Assembly: GCA_029891345.1 (NCBI GenBank)
Contig: CM056995.1
Span: forward strand, 80,973,895-81,037,894
DNA: 64,000 nucleotides
Source of the DNA: Dryococelus australis
Taxonomy: Eukaryota > Arthropoda > Insecta > Phasmatodea > Phasmatidae
Direction: 5' to 3'
Below are positions 10,581 to 22,499 of the stretch, in pieces. Each line of letters begins with the position of its first letter. Position 1 is the first letter of the stretch. The notes below the pieces were generated by a model that did no database searches, was not told the DNA's origin, and saw nothing but the letters and a program-made list of their open reading frames with translations. A program made the translations under genes and the position numbers.

Positions 10581-13148
10581 CGGCATTTGTAACGTCAACT
10601 CTATTCCAAAAACTGCAGTAAAAAAGGCCCCAAACTTTTCACATAAATTGTGTGTGGTAAATATACATTATTCAGTATGTCTTAATCAGCTGTTGCTGAA
10701 GCCTATGGTATTCAGTAATTTGAAAGGGAGAAAATAGCTAGATCTGGGAAGGCAAGAGCAGTATTTTACTGCCCTGTTGATCTGCGGTAGTTGCACGTGC
10801 TGTTGCTGAAATCAAATACTGAAAGAGATGTTTGTTAGTATACGATAATGCTGCTATTACTGCTAACAAGCTTGTACTATAGGGGGCAACATGTGAATCA
10901 CAAGACAAGCACAGCACTCACTTCAGTTTGTAATTAAAGATGGCTTTTACAAAGACTTTCATTGTGTAATATGCTTCCAAACTCAAAGTGCTTGTTTAAT
11001 AGTTAAAAACATCCAATAAAGCCATTCCGACTTAGCAAAATAAAACAATGGACCAGAAGCTACAACTTATGCTACTACCACAAAACCTAATTATTTGGCA
11101 AGACAGTACCAGTAACAAAGAATAGATCTAAACAGCTTCTGCTGGTTCAGTTGAAACATTTCCTAAAGAATGTGTGTAACTTGTTCAAGCATGTGTGTTG
11201 AGACAGTTAACATTAGTAATGAGCAAACCACCATTATCTTGGCCTGTGGATGACTTTAAAGCAGCTATTTTGAAGTCCAAAACCAACTCTGCGAAGGGGA
11301 CAGCGGATTCGCACACTTCAGCACTTCAAATAAATGGAGCAACCAATACCTCACAGTTTCTAGGTACCCAGATATATGATTCAAATGACTGTATCAAAGG
11401 CCTGCTGGTGTAGTAATACAAAATAAAAATATGGATTTACCGAGAATAGATTGCTTTATATAACCCCTCCCCCATAAATACTGACAGCTGATAAAGCTCA
11501 CCCCCCCCCCCCCCAAAAACTGAACAACATTTAGACCTACACTAAGTGATGGTGCAAATCTGCCTCCCTTTTTTTCTTCTGAACTTTTGGTTAGTGCTGT
11601 AACTGATATGCTGCAGGCTAAATTTTTTTTAGGCATTTACAAAAGTATGTAAAATGTTTGCAACTGGAATAAGAGTGAATACATCAACAGCATTTAAAAA
11701 TTAACAACTTTTACAAGAAATACTTGCAATAAATGGTACCAATTCATGAAGAGAAGAATTAGCTCAACTGCAATGGTAAAATTAGCAATGAGTGGCTATA
11801 CCCATAGCAGCCCATCCTGCCACAAAATATTTAACTCACTGGAGTAGGTTCCTGGTTCACTGAGAGAATTTCGGTTCTATAATAACTTTTACTACTTCAA
11901 AAAAAGTACCAATTTACCAAAAAAATTTTATGGTTTTGCAATTACTTCTAAAATTTCTAATTAAATTGCATCTGTCAGTATGAAATAACTTATCACATAC
12001 AACTGCTTCCATCCTTCAACTAGGATGTCAACCCTACTACCTCCTCTCTCCCTACACCTCCCCTGCATTCTGGCAATTATATCCTCTTCCTGTCTTTCTT
12101 GAAGTTTTTTTTTGTACACATCACAGCTCAGTTCTTTTTCTTGGTGTTCTTAACCCCCCACCACTACATGGACATGAGCATGCCATTTCCTGCTCTCACT
12201 GAAAACTTATGCTACTGTTGTAGCTATTCGCTCATTTATATTTTCTCTCTTCTTAGAACTGTGCATTCCACTTTACTTTTAAGCAGACACTAACAAATTT
12301 AACTACTTTAATTCACTGTGTACGTTGTAATTTTATGCCCCATTTATAAAACTGCACTGTTTAAAGTAAACTTTTGTCTATGTTGCTGGATCACCAGTTT
12401 TGCCAGGTAATTTTTAATTGATCTTCAGCAAGTGAGAACTACACATCAGAACTTGCTGTGAAATTATTTCCTTTCAGCTTTCTTCAGTAACAATCTTTCT
12501 TTATAGAACTTAATTCTTATGTGGATTTTTCAGGATACGGTGCACATTACCATTCCTATACTGTAATATTACTAGAGAGGTAAGAGAAAATTTTAGGACA
12601 CTGTGTTGGGTAATTTGTAAGCACGTCCATTTCTGGTACAAAAATTTCATCACAGCACTCATTTGCACACGAGAAACTATTGGTTCCTGGAGACTGTGCA
12701 GGGATCCCAGTTACATTGGAAGAAACTACAAGACATGACAGAGGGTCAAAGTTTAGTAAGTGCATCCATCACGTGTCATTCTTGCCTTACAAAATTATTT
12801 TTTAACTTACCACACCAGACACAAACTGTACACTCCACTGTATCTGTCTCACTCAATTTATTTATTTTTTAAAAACCAGAAATGCAGTTTTAAAATCATC
12901 TCACTTCCATTTTAGCATTTTCAACATTCAAGAGAACCACAGGAAAATTTAAAAACCATAGCAGAAGCTGTACAGTAATTAATATTCTGCAAGTACCAAC
13001 CTGTTCATCTTGGAGCACAAGCTACTAAAATTGTGCGAGACAAGCAGAACACATGTGCACAATTCTAACGAACCTTTAATTTACTAAATTCATTTAACTT
13101 AGTTTCTATATGGTTCATGCAAACAAAAAGTAAGAATTAACACATTGG
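10581..13148. other. Gene-free stretch
   Basis: No supported gene. A poly-C run lies at about 11503-11515. The short open frames at 11195-11413, 12099-12293 and 12663-12872 show no recognisable domain, and I saw no splice-site context supporting them. Confidence 0.35.
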
Positions 13149-13150
13149 TA

Positions 13151-13598
13151 AGGCCTGCTCATTATAAAGTGAGCACTTTTGAAATCAATCTTAGAAAAAA
13201 GTCACTGGCCTTGCCTACATATATTTTACTGGTGTGCTGAGGGACGTGCACCCAATCAAGTTGGTAACGAAGGATGGAAAGTAGTTCCATATCTTAACGT
13301 TGAATAAAAAGTGTTAGGTAGGGTAACTATTTGTGATAACTTAAAATTATTTCTTCCCCTTTCTGGTATTTTAATGCATAGAAGTGTAAAAATGAGCAGA
13401 TTTTTTCAATAATATCCTTCCTAACCTAGTTTTTCAGTTTCACTTGATCGAAACATGAAAGAAAGTGCTGAGACCTGTGGCAATGTTAATTTTACATAAG
13501 GTGGCAATGTTAATTTTACATAAGGCGGAAGACAACTTGCATACAAGTAGATCTTAAGCAAGGCTTTCAAAAGTGATTATGTTAACATGAACAGCCTA
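13151..13598 (+). mobile_element. MITE family A, full copy with internal duplication
   Basis: Flanked by TA at 13149-13150 and 13599-13600. Its left end AGGCCTGCTCATTATAAAGT is degraded and its right end AACATGAACAGCCTA is clear. Near 13480-13525 the block 'ggcaatgttaattttacata' occurs twice in tandem, which explains why this copy is longer (448 bp) than its relatives. Confidence 0.88.
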
Positions 13599-13902
13599 TA
13601 ACAATACACATTACAAACAAATTCATAACTAAGATTTATTGAAGCACAAATAAAGAAATTAGGATCATTACCACAATTTTACATATGATGGAAGGATACA
13701 CAATAACAATAAAGCATGTACATATCTATTAAGTCAGGACTTCCAAAAATTACATATTAACAATAAATTACCTGATGGAAAGGCATACAACAGTATTCAA
13801 TACCATCAACTGTATTGATTACCATTTACTTCTACTTTTATCTACTAGTAGCCTACAGATCACTATCAATGATTACCAAGTTTGCCTATGAAAATTTACT
13901 TG

Positions 13903-14139
13903 TAGGCTGTTCATGGTAAAGTGAGCAGTTTAAGGCCCTACTAAATGTTTCCTTTAAGCCAATTTCTACATTTCAACCACTTTTTAATATAAATGTTGCT
14001 ATGTAACTAATAAACACAGTGTATACATTTCATCACTCTCAAACATTAACAAGCGAGGCTGCAATAAAATATATTTATTAGTCGTTAATGGTTGTTGGGA
14101 GGGCCTTAAAAAGTGCTCACAACTACTTCAAAAAGCCTA
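13903..14139 (+). mobile_element. MITE family B, degraded right end
   Basis: The left end TAGGCTGTTCATGGTAAAGT is intact. The interior includes 'taataaacacagtgtataca' and 'ggctgcaataaaatatattt', as in the 45115 copy. The right terminal repeat has decayed to 'aaaaagccta'. Confidence 0.85.
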
Positions 14140-14589
14140 GATCATATTTCTATATCCAACGTTGGTAATTATAAAGACTGGGGCTTTTCCGAAAAACAGA
14201 AAAATAATACCTGAAAAGGGTTTACATGAACATTACTAATCACACTTAATAAGAATTTCATGGGGGGCATCACGTAATTTGCAGTAGGATACAAATGTGA
14301 TACTGAGGACTATGAAGTTTGGGGTGTTTTTGCATTAACAGACACAAAATTTATGTCAAATATATTTATATTGGGTCGCTGAACTATGTAGAATGCAAGA
14401 ATAACTTTGGTACCCAAACCTTAATTCACAAAACACGATTCACAGGCTATATTTATGCAGATGCGCTAACATTATACAGATATAGACCACTGTAATCAAG
14501 CAGCTGGAATACCATTTAGATCTATTGACTTTTTCAAGGCTTTGTCTATATTCACAATAGGATATTGTAATAAGTAACATATTAGTAGA

Positions 14590-14733
<144 letters not shown>

Positions 14734-15281
14734 GTAGGCCTATATCATACAAAAACACATTCACAGCTACGGTTCTATGTGTATCACCATTATACATTTG
14801 TTGAACTTCAATACACAAACAGGAAACAAATGTGCAACGATTTTGGCTTTTCAGTTTAATTTTTACCTGTTTCACGATTGTATGCCGATAGCACGAAACT
14901 TCAGTGTACCATGTGATTTTGACAATGCAAAGGCTTGCGATTTAAAAGTGCTATTAAGTGTGTTTCATTGGGATTATTTAAATTGATGTGTTAAATCAAA
15001 TTATTGTAAGAAAATGCAAATATTTCTTTTCAATTAAGTATGTGTAAATAGCACCGTGTAGCATTACACTAAAGGGCTTACATACTGCTGCCGCCTAGCC
15101 ATGTTAAATGCAGAAGACCTAACCAAATTAAACCTAACCTAACATCACAATCGGTTGTAGTTTATACTGTGATCCTGTATACATGATATTCAAGTGTAGC
15201 TAGCACTGAAACATACTGTTCCAGCATTGCAAATCTTTATGTATCAAGCCAAACTCCCAGCACTAGCAGGGGAGTAAACCC

Positions 15282-15388
15282 CCGAAACAGTGATTTAAGG
15301 CACGCCGGCTGTTTTTGTAGGTATACAGCGCACCCCAAAACAGTGATTCAAGGCATGCAGGCTATTTTTTTTTAGGTATACAGCGTGA
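15282..15388 (+). repeat. Two-unit tandem repeat, unit about 53 bp
   Basis: The unit starting 'ccccgaaacagtgatttaag' and ending 'taggtatacagcg' is followed at once by a second unit with about eight changes. Confidence 0.85.
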
Positions 15389-15440
15389 AGCGCTCTCATA
15401 TCTGTGAAGCTTGGAGTTTGCCATAAAACAAAAACAGGGA

Positions 15441-15468
15441 GTGTGTGCTGACACGTGTCAGCACACAC
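15441..15468. other. Perfect 28-bp palindrome with central CACGTG
   Basis: Arms gtgtgtgctgacac and gtgtcagcacacac are exact reverse complements with no spacer. The centre is an E-box of the CACGTG type. It may be a cruciform-forming site or a binding site; there is no gene close by to link it to. Confidence 0.8.
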
Positions 15469-15770
15469 ACACCCTTTTGTGATTCAAAAATAATGAAGTT
15501 ACATGAAGTTAGATTAGGTCGTCCTGCATTCTGCACAGCAAATTAAATTTTTTTTAGATAAATTATACATAAAACATATCATTATCTTACAATGTTCCCA
15601 CCCTTCATAGCCCTCCCCACTATCACATTTGGTAGCGTGTATTGCGAATATTGTGATACCCCTAATAAATTCATGTTCAGTGTGATTAGTATTATATAAA
15701 CCATTTTCAGTTATTTTTAGTTTTCCAGAAAAGACCCTATTCTTGATAATTACCCCAACATTTTTTATAG

Positions 15771-16598
15771 ACTACTTTTGTGCTTTAGGTGCCTCTTTTA
15801 ACCATGTTGAACGAATCTGCAGCAAAATCACAACCATGCATAAAGAGAATATTTAACACAGTATGACAAGAAACATAGTTATAAGTGCATAGAAAATTTT
15901 AAGTCTCAATGATTTATTTGGCAATTCTTAACATTAACAGTTTTGTGTAGCATCTAAATCTCAGAGTGCATGGCATGTTACATAACTAATAGGATTGACT
16001 TCCTAAACTGGAGACATTCATTGTATTATCAAATTCAAGGAATCTTGTTTTAGAGTTAGAGACTTCTCGTCTCGTCAAAACATGAGGTCCCTCTTGGGGA
16101 AACACTGCAACAATTTAGTATAACTTTGTACAACACATTTTTATTTAAAATTTATGTTCTACAGTCCCCACCTTGTTCAACTTATTGAGTTAGGCCTCAC
16201 TACGAATAACACAGTGAAATGCACAAAATCTTCGAGCCTTCAATTGAAACACTACTAGGCAGGTGGTTCAAAGTTGCCTATACTGATGCAAAGTTACCCC
16301 AAATGACTATAATGTCATAGATGACAGCTGCATTGTGCATGAATAGCTGTGCATTTAAAAAAAACCTATTAACGTTTTGTTTCTCTAACTTTGTTATGTG
16401 AATTGCAATGTATGTAGACAAATCAAAGACTGTTTCTGTCCAAGTGACAACGTTTACTTGTGTGACATGCTAGTTCAGTAGCTATGTTGTCATACAAAAT
16501 TGGTATTCATTACTTTGTGTTAGGTTACTTATTGTGCGACTGATCATGGAAGTATTCAAACTATTTGGCACACTTATTTTCAATATAGTAATGTTTTC
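15771..16598. other. Gene-free stretch, nothing recognised
   Basis: AT-rich, stops in all frames, no repeat partner found in the window. Confidence 0.35.
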
Positions 16599-16599
16599 A

Positions 16600-16832
16600 T
16601 AGGCTGTTCACGGTAAAGTGAGCAGTTTTGAAGATCTAGTTATGTTTTTCCTGTCAGCAATTTTGTATCCTTTCACCATTTTTTAAAATAAATATTGCCA
16701 TGTAAGCAATAACACAGTGTAAACATTTCACCAGACTAAGTTAATGTCCAAGGCTACAATAAAATATATTTATAGACTATTATTCCAAATGAGAGAGCTT
16801 CAAAAAGTGCTCACTTTACTGTGAATAGCCTA
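16600..16832 (+). mobile_element. MITE family B, full copy
   Basis: Terminal repeats TAGGCTGTTCACGGTAAAGT and, at the right, AAAGTGCTCACTTTACTGTG followed by AATAGCCTA are nearly perfect, with TA following on the right. This is the best-preserved B copy (233 bp) and serves as the reference. Confidence 0.92.
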
Positions 16833-16849
16833 TAGCATGTTAAATGCAA

Positions 16850-17425
16850 CTCCTCTGCATACTTCTCCTTGCCCCATCCCCTTCAAGCATGAAGCGCTGT
16901 GTTTGAATGGCATCGCATAACTTCAGACAAGTGTGCAAATACAAGGCACCATCCTATCACAAACACATGATGCAATAGCTTATCTGCTCAGAGCACTCAG
17001 GGTGCAAAGAATCTTTTGGATGGGGCTAATTATGTAGCTGTGAGGTGTGTCTGAATCAGTGTCTGGAGCCTTGATGATCGGCAACGACAGTAACCAGCCA
17101 GAGAGTTAAGTCTCAAGATCATAGATACAGTGGAGTGAGAGATGACCAGTGCAACTGTGAAACTGGATGTGACACATTTTGAATAATGGCAAAAGTCAGT
17201 GTGATTGTATGTATGTATAATAAGCGCACATTACTAAGTTCAAGACAATGATAAGTACTTTAATTAATATTGAGATTGACACTAAATATTGCACTCGTTG
17301 AGAATAGTAAAAGTTAATGTTGTAAATAATAGTTGTACTTTTATAGCATTGACAATAAAAAGATAAAATTTTATATTTTTTTAAATAAGACCTCCATCCC
17401 TCATGAACTCTAATACACCCCTGGC
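16850..17425 (+). repeat. Dispersed repeat R3, copy 3
   Basis: It matches the R3 copy at 5745-6387 most clearly over its last 150 bases: 'gacactaaatattgcac' and 'taagacctccatccctcatg', then 'aactctaatac'. It begins directly after a B MITE. Confidence 0.55.
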
Positions 17426-17664
17426 AACTTTTAACAATATCCTGCAGACCTGTTGGATTTTTGGGGTTAATGCTGAAATGTTTGTGTGCATGTGTGAAGC
17501 AACAAATCAATTATGCCAAAATTTATTTGTATGGCATCATATGGCATGGTGTCAAATTTCACCACATTAAATTTTGCTTACAGAAAAAGATGCTGTAACA
17601 TAAGCTCATGCAATGCATGTGTTTGTTTTTTGGCGATTGAGAATTAATTCTTTGTATGCTTGGG

Positions 17665-17790
17665 TGAAGATCAACGCTGGAATGAAAGGGCGAGCAAACG
17701 GGAGATCCCATAGAAAACCCACCAACCACCAGTATCGTCCGGCAAGATTCCCACATGCCAAAATCTGGAAGTGACCCAGCTGGGGATTAA
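17665..17790 (-). repeat. SINE fragment, reverse, reaching the B box
   Basis: The reverse complement of the SINE body plus the sequence up to the tRNA-like B box ('gtgacccagctggggattaa'). The A box is missing. Confidence 0.75.
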
Positions 17791-17897
17791 AGTATGCTTG
17801 GGAATGAACTATTTACTTAATTTACTTAGCTTAAATTCAAAATAGCCTTGTCCAGAAATGCTCACTTTCCAGCAAGTGCTTTTTAGGACGTATACTA

Positions 17898-19070
17898 GAT
17901 GTGCCATTACATTATGACCACCTATTAAACAGTGTAGGGCCACCTTTAGACAGCAGAACCACAGCCACCCGGTGAGGCATGAATTAAATTCAATGAGGTG
18001 ATGGAAGGTATTCTGGGGTATCAGGTACCCCAAGTCAAAAAACAGGTCCTCCCGCTGGCATACAGTGCAGGATAGTGATTATGTAGCATGAACCCTCTTC
18101 TCAAGTCGACCCACAAATGTTCAATTGGGTTTACATATGGTCTGCTTGGGGGCCAGGGCATTACAGCAAATTCACTGTCCTGTTCCTAGCACTAGTCCTT
18201 CACAATCCTTGCAGTGCGGCAAGACATCATCCTGTCTGTAGCAACCTTGCCAGCAGGAAACGGTGTTGACATAAATGGACGAACACTGTTCTCAATAATG
18301 TCCAGATACCCGACAGCTGCCGAGGAAATGGTGTAATGGAAAAATGGGCCCCAACGTTCCCCATGAAAACATCTCCCATACCATCGCACCTCCTCCTCCG
18401 GCCCATCTCTGCCCAAGTGTGCACCCAGGTGCCATACCCTTCCATGGCAGTCTGCATACACACAGTTTGACAGTTTGTATGATGACCAGGAATCTGGATT
18501 CATTGGACCAGGCAACATTTTTTCAACCATCCACAGTCCAGTGTTCATGTGCCCACCTCATATGCTGCTGTCAATGACATGGTAGTCAGCATGGAAGGTA
18601 TGAGCGAATCTGACTGCAATCCCATCTGCAGCAGTGTTCAATGAACCATATGCTGTGAAACATTGTCCTGCTCACCAATGCTTTACCTCTGTGCAATTTC
18701 TTAAACTGTGGCGCTGTGGTTGCTCTGAACAATGCACGAAAGCCTCCGCTGCCCCCTGGCATCAATGTGATGTGGCCAACACAAAGATGGATGACTTCCC
18801 CCCCCCCCCTCTATGCACCACATGTTCGCAACAGGAGAGCAACCAAAAAGATTGGCAGTTTCAGAGATGCTGGTACCAAGGTGCAGAACTATCACAATCC
18901 AACCTCTAGCAAACAGAGAGATTTGCCGTTTATCCCATTCTGATGCCCCAAGACACTAACAGGAGCCTATGGAGTTGCCCTATGTATACCATGCTGCCGA
19001 AGCATCACGTGTAACCTTCCGTGCAAAAATTTTTTCCAGGTTAGGGTGTTCATATTGTAATGACTCACCT
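17898..19070 (-). mobile_element. Degraded Tc1-like transposon with both ends
   Basis: The left end 'gtgccattacattatgacca' and the right end 'ttcatattgtaatgactcac' are diverged inverted repeats of about 25 bp that bound a minus-strand transposase relic. The total length of about 1.17 kb is short for an intact Tc1 element. Confidence 0.72.
17990..18925 (-). pseudogene. Tc1-like transposase, multiple frameshifts
   Basis: Read on the minus strand from about 18925. It starts with the N-terminal helix-turn-helix (LGTSISETANLFGCSP, then DARGQRRLSCIVQSN), broken by a G homopolymer near 18800. Next comes a DESRF-like block near 18510. The catalytic core follows (AGGGGAMVWEMFSWG in one frame; WGPFFHYTISSAAVGYLDII with ENSVRPFMSTPF in another), then the second catalytic region around 18230. 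The last piece reads as PPSRPYVNPIEHLWVDLRRG near 18110-18165, the third acidic region of the DD34E type. Several shifts and stops make it nonfunctional. It belongs to a different Tc1 lineage from the relic at 85-1440, judging by the unlike N-terminal and PDxNPI regions. Confidence 0.85.
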
Positions 19071-19609
19071 GTGTCATTAAGTTAAGTCAGGGAGACAACT
19101 GTGCCCATCAACATCATACATGTCATAAGGTTCCCAAGTGTCATACCTTATTGTTTACATACACTGCCATTAAGTGGCAGTGTATATACCTATGCATGCT
19201 TACAGTTATGGAATTCTGTGTTTCCACGATGCCTGTTTGCATGCTTCGTGAATAAAACTAGGAACATAGTCCAAAATAGACATAGAACTGTGATTTCACA
19301 CAGAATCTGTGCCACTCAGCTTCACGAAGCGCCAGCGGTAGCAAGCGCATAGGACCACACAGATTTACCAGCTTCATAATTTGCCCCAAATTGTTTATAT
19401 ATTTTCATGTACACTTTGTGTCAAATAAATTAAGCAGGTATTTTGGTGTGGCCTTCCACGGTCGCTGTTGCTCGCGCTCCGGGAATTATGTATCCATTTC
19501 TTTGTTTTTGAATAATTATTATATTCATTTTACTTTCTGGCATTTGTTGTGTTCTTTATGTATTTTACCTCACAATTATACCTTTTGAAACCAATCCTTA
19601 ATATATAAA

Positions 19610-20930
19610 ACTTCATTGACAGGGTATATTTAAGCTGAGGCGCCAAGGTTATACAGGTAAAAAAACACAGCAATCAAATAGTGTCAGAACAATATGTACT
19701 TAATTCTGTTGAATTACTCGAGGCTTACCTTGTCTATATTCATGAGATGATTGTACTACGTAAGTATTACTATTAGAATAAATATACATATAGTAGAGCA
19801 TACAAAAAGACATTCACAGATGGTGTTTATAAACAGTTGACATGTATAGCCATGATACATTACGATACATTTGGTGACCAATGATGTACAAAGACAAGAA
19901 ACATATGTCCATCAAAATTGGTTTAAGACACAGTCGTATTGGGGGAATTTGCACCACTTCAGTGTAACGTGTGATTTTGGCTGTGCAGAGGTTTGTGATG
20001 TAAGAGTGCTGTTACATGTATTTTATTGCAATTCATTCTGCTTGATGTGTTAAATCAAATAACTGTGCAAAAATAAGCATGTTTCTGTATCATTATGTCC
20101 ACGGGTAATGTTAAAATATAATATTAGTGTGGTAAATTGAGTGTCCGTGGAGTTACGACAAATTGAATAGAAGTTAACATGTTGTGCTTAATCATCTAAG
20201 AGGTATGTATGACAATTCAATGGATGAGTAACATAATACATTTGGAGTTTTAGCGTAGACAGTGATTACACTGTAGTGAATTGTACTGTGTAGCATTGCG
20301 TGCAAGTGTTAAGTGAAGGGCTTGCATAATTTTACCACCAGTCATGTAAATTGCAGCAGACCTAACCAAATTAAACCTAACTTCACGATAGGTGAATCAC
20401 AGAGGTGGATGACCCTATGCGAGCTTACTTATTGTTTCGGCATGTTTTATTATGTGTGGTATATGTATATGACACAACAGGGTTTTGGATTTTGTAGCAC
20501 GTTGTCAAGGGTTTAGATATTGCTGGGTGTGTAGCTATTTGATATGAAGCATACCTAACCGAATTAAACCTTACTTCACATTATGTAACTCACAAGCATT
20601 CTATGAACTGCCATACAAAGATAAACTGTACTACCCCTGTATTAACATATCTTGAAGTTAGGTATTGTTCAGTTAGGTATTTTTGCATTTAACATATTTA
20701 CATAAGTAAATATAATGTACATATTTTACACGTTTACCCCAAAACTTCCCGGATCTTCATAGCACTCCCCACTATCGTATGTGGTTTGTATTAATAATAC
20801 TGTTTATGCCCCTAGTAAATTTGTGTTCTGTATGATTAGTGGAGTGGAATTAAACAATTTTACGTGCATTTTTCTTTTTATTTTTGCGAAAGTAGCTATT
20901 CTTTACAATTACCCAAAACTAGGCAGTCAA
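19610..20930 (+). repeat. Duplicated segment, copy 2
   Basis: The partner of 14340-15770, about 5 kb away in the same orientation. It lacks the long (TA)n run and the 53-bp tandem units of copy 1. Confidence 0.65.
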
Positions 20931-20960
20931 TCAGAAATCTCAAATGTTTTATTATGTTGT

Positions 20961-22190
20961 CAAGTGAGAAAACATTATTAATGAGACAAGGAAGCATTGA
21001 CTCAGCCTGTTCCTAAGGCAGTTAATTTCATTCCTATGTCATCACAATAATACAAGTATTGGGATGTTTCGAGTGACAAAAGCAAAAACTGAAATGTAAC
21101 TATGTACTTAAGTAAAGGTTCACTAGCTATCAGTTGTACCTGTGACATACACCCTTTTTGTAAATTATTTTCGTTTAAGTGATTCAAATAAATGTTTTAT
21201 ATAAATAACATTGGAATTTTCTTTATCTTAAGAATGTAATATGCTTTATTTCCTGAAAAGGCCATTTTAGTTCTCGCTACCTTCTTGGAAAGTCCTAAGT
21301 TTTACTTATATTCTACAATTTTACTACTTATATTTATCCCCACTAATGTAAAGATGCTGGCAGTAAGTATGTGAAAATGTTTTGAGGGAGGCAAAGGACG
21401 AGGTGTGAATATGGTCATACTGATTGCTAAAGGAATTGTGGGAGCACAAGATTTGAAATAGTAGGGGCAATTGAGACTAAAATGTTTGGCACACTGCACT
21501 ATAAAGCACTTTCTTCAATATACGAGGTATTTTACTACAAATGCTAAGCTACGAATGGCTCAATTAATACAATGTTCAATAACACTTCTAGGTGGTTTAA
21601 ATTTTGAAAAGAAAAATAAAAACCACTTTAAAGCAACCACTTCGGATTTATTTATCCGTATATATAAAATACCGAACAGCTTACTATAAGCCTAAAGCAA
21701 GAGACTACGTACGTACTTCCATCTTCCAAATACTATTTAAATAAACAGAAATCTTTTAGAACCGGCCAGTAATAAGCTTACCTGTACTTTAGGCTGAACT
21801 CGTAAAACTTAGTCCGAGAACTAATTAAAAGCAGCTAAAAAAGACGTCATCAATATAGATGTAAAATAGTATGTAAAATTGTAAAAATCGTGTCCGTTCG
21901 TATGCACAAACGTTCTAAACAAACAAAAGAACGTTTCTAACAAACACACATTCATAAACAAACCGACATCACAAAACATCAATCTCGTAGGCAAAAAACA
22001 AAGTTCAATCTCGTAGGCAAAAGCAAAGTTAAAAACCAAGGGTATTTTGCCGAAGAGCTGTCAAATTTTAAAAAATTCGTATGAAGCTGTTGCATGGCGG
22101 CTATGATACGAAAGGTATTTCAAAATTTTACATAGACAAGCAGTTTACAACCAAATAATACAGCAAAATATGAGGATTCGAACTTACCTA
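20961..22190. other. Gene-free stretch, possible leftward intron
   Basis: No recognisable coding segment. If the leftward promoter near 22305 is real, this would be the first intron of its transcript. The minus-strand open frame at 21821-22039 is hydrophobic and AT-driven, and I do not call it. Confidence 0.3.
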
Positions 22191-22197
22191 AACACTA

Positions 22198-22280
22198 GAA
22201 GTTAAACAACTGCACAAACAACCACGCTGGACACAAGAAAAAGCGTTTAACGCACAGACAAAACTGCCGAAGCCAAAATC
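22198..22280 (-). other. Candidate first (non-coding) exon of a leftward transcript
   Basis: The start is set about 25-30 bases downstream of the minus-strand TATA at 22305-22312. The end is a strong splice donor, TTTAG|GTAAGTTC, with the GTAAGT at 22192-22197. I see no start codon in a good frame, so it would be 5' untranslated. No downstream coding exon could be recognised in the window. Confidence 0.35.
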
Positions 22281-22303
22281 GACACTTTTGCGGCGATTCC
22301 CTC

Positions 22304-22480
22304 GCTTTTATAAAGTTTCAAGCACGAACGGTACGACAAATGAACACGACCAGGCGACTTTGTCATTGGCTGTTTCAAAATGCTGGCTTGGGATTGGTCC
22401 ATTTCCCGCGAATTCGAAAAAGATAGTGGGCGCGTTTTACAGGCAAAGCGAAAGCGCTACACGTAATCTCGTATAAAAAA
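22304..22480. promoter_or_regulatory. Candidate divergent promoter: two TATA boxes, two CCAAT boxes, E2F-like site
   Basis: TATAAAAG lies on the minus strand at 22305-22312 and TATAAAAA on the plus strand at 22472-22479, about 160 bp apart. Between them are two inverted CCAAT boxes (ATTGG at 22365-22369 and 22393-22397) and TTTCCCGCG at 22402-22410, an E2F-type sequence. The patch is GC-richer than its surroundings. Such a set is common in S-phase or histone-type promoters. No histone frame lies on either side, so the target gene is unknown. Confidence 0.45.
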
Positions 22481-22499
22481 TATTTGCTTCACTTGCATC

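Noticed and set aside
15115-15145. 'aacctaacctaac' resembling insect telomere repeat (TTAGG)
   Set aside because: Only two imperfect units, inside a duplicated block; the second copy has the sequence 'aacctaacttcac'.
18701-18943. Plus-strand frames at 18634-18943
   Set aside because: They are the opposite strand of the Tc1-like transposase helix-turn-helix region and a poly-C run.
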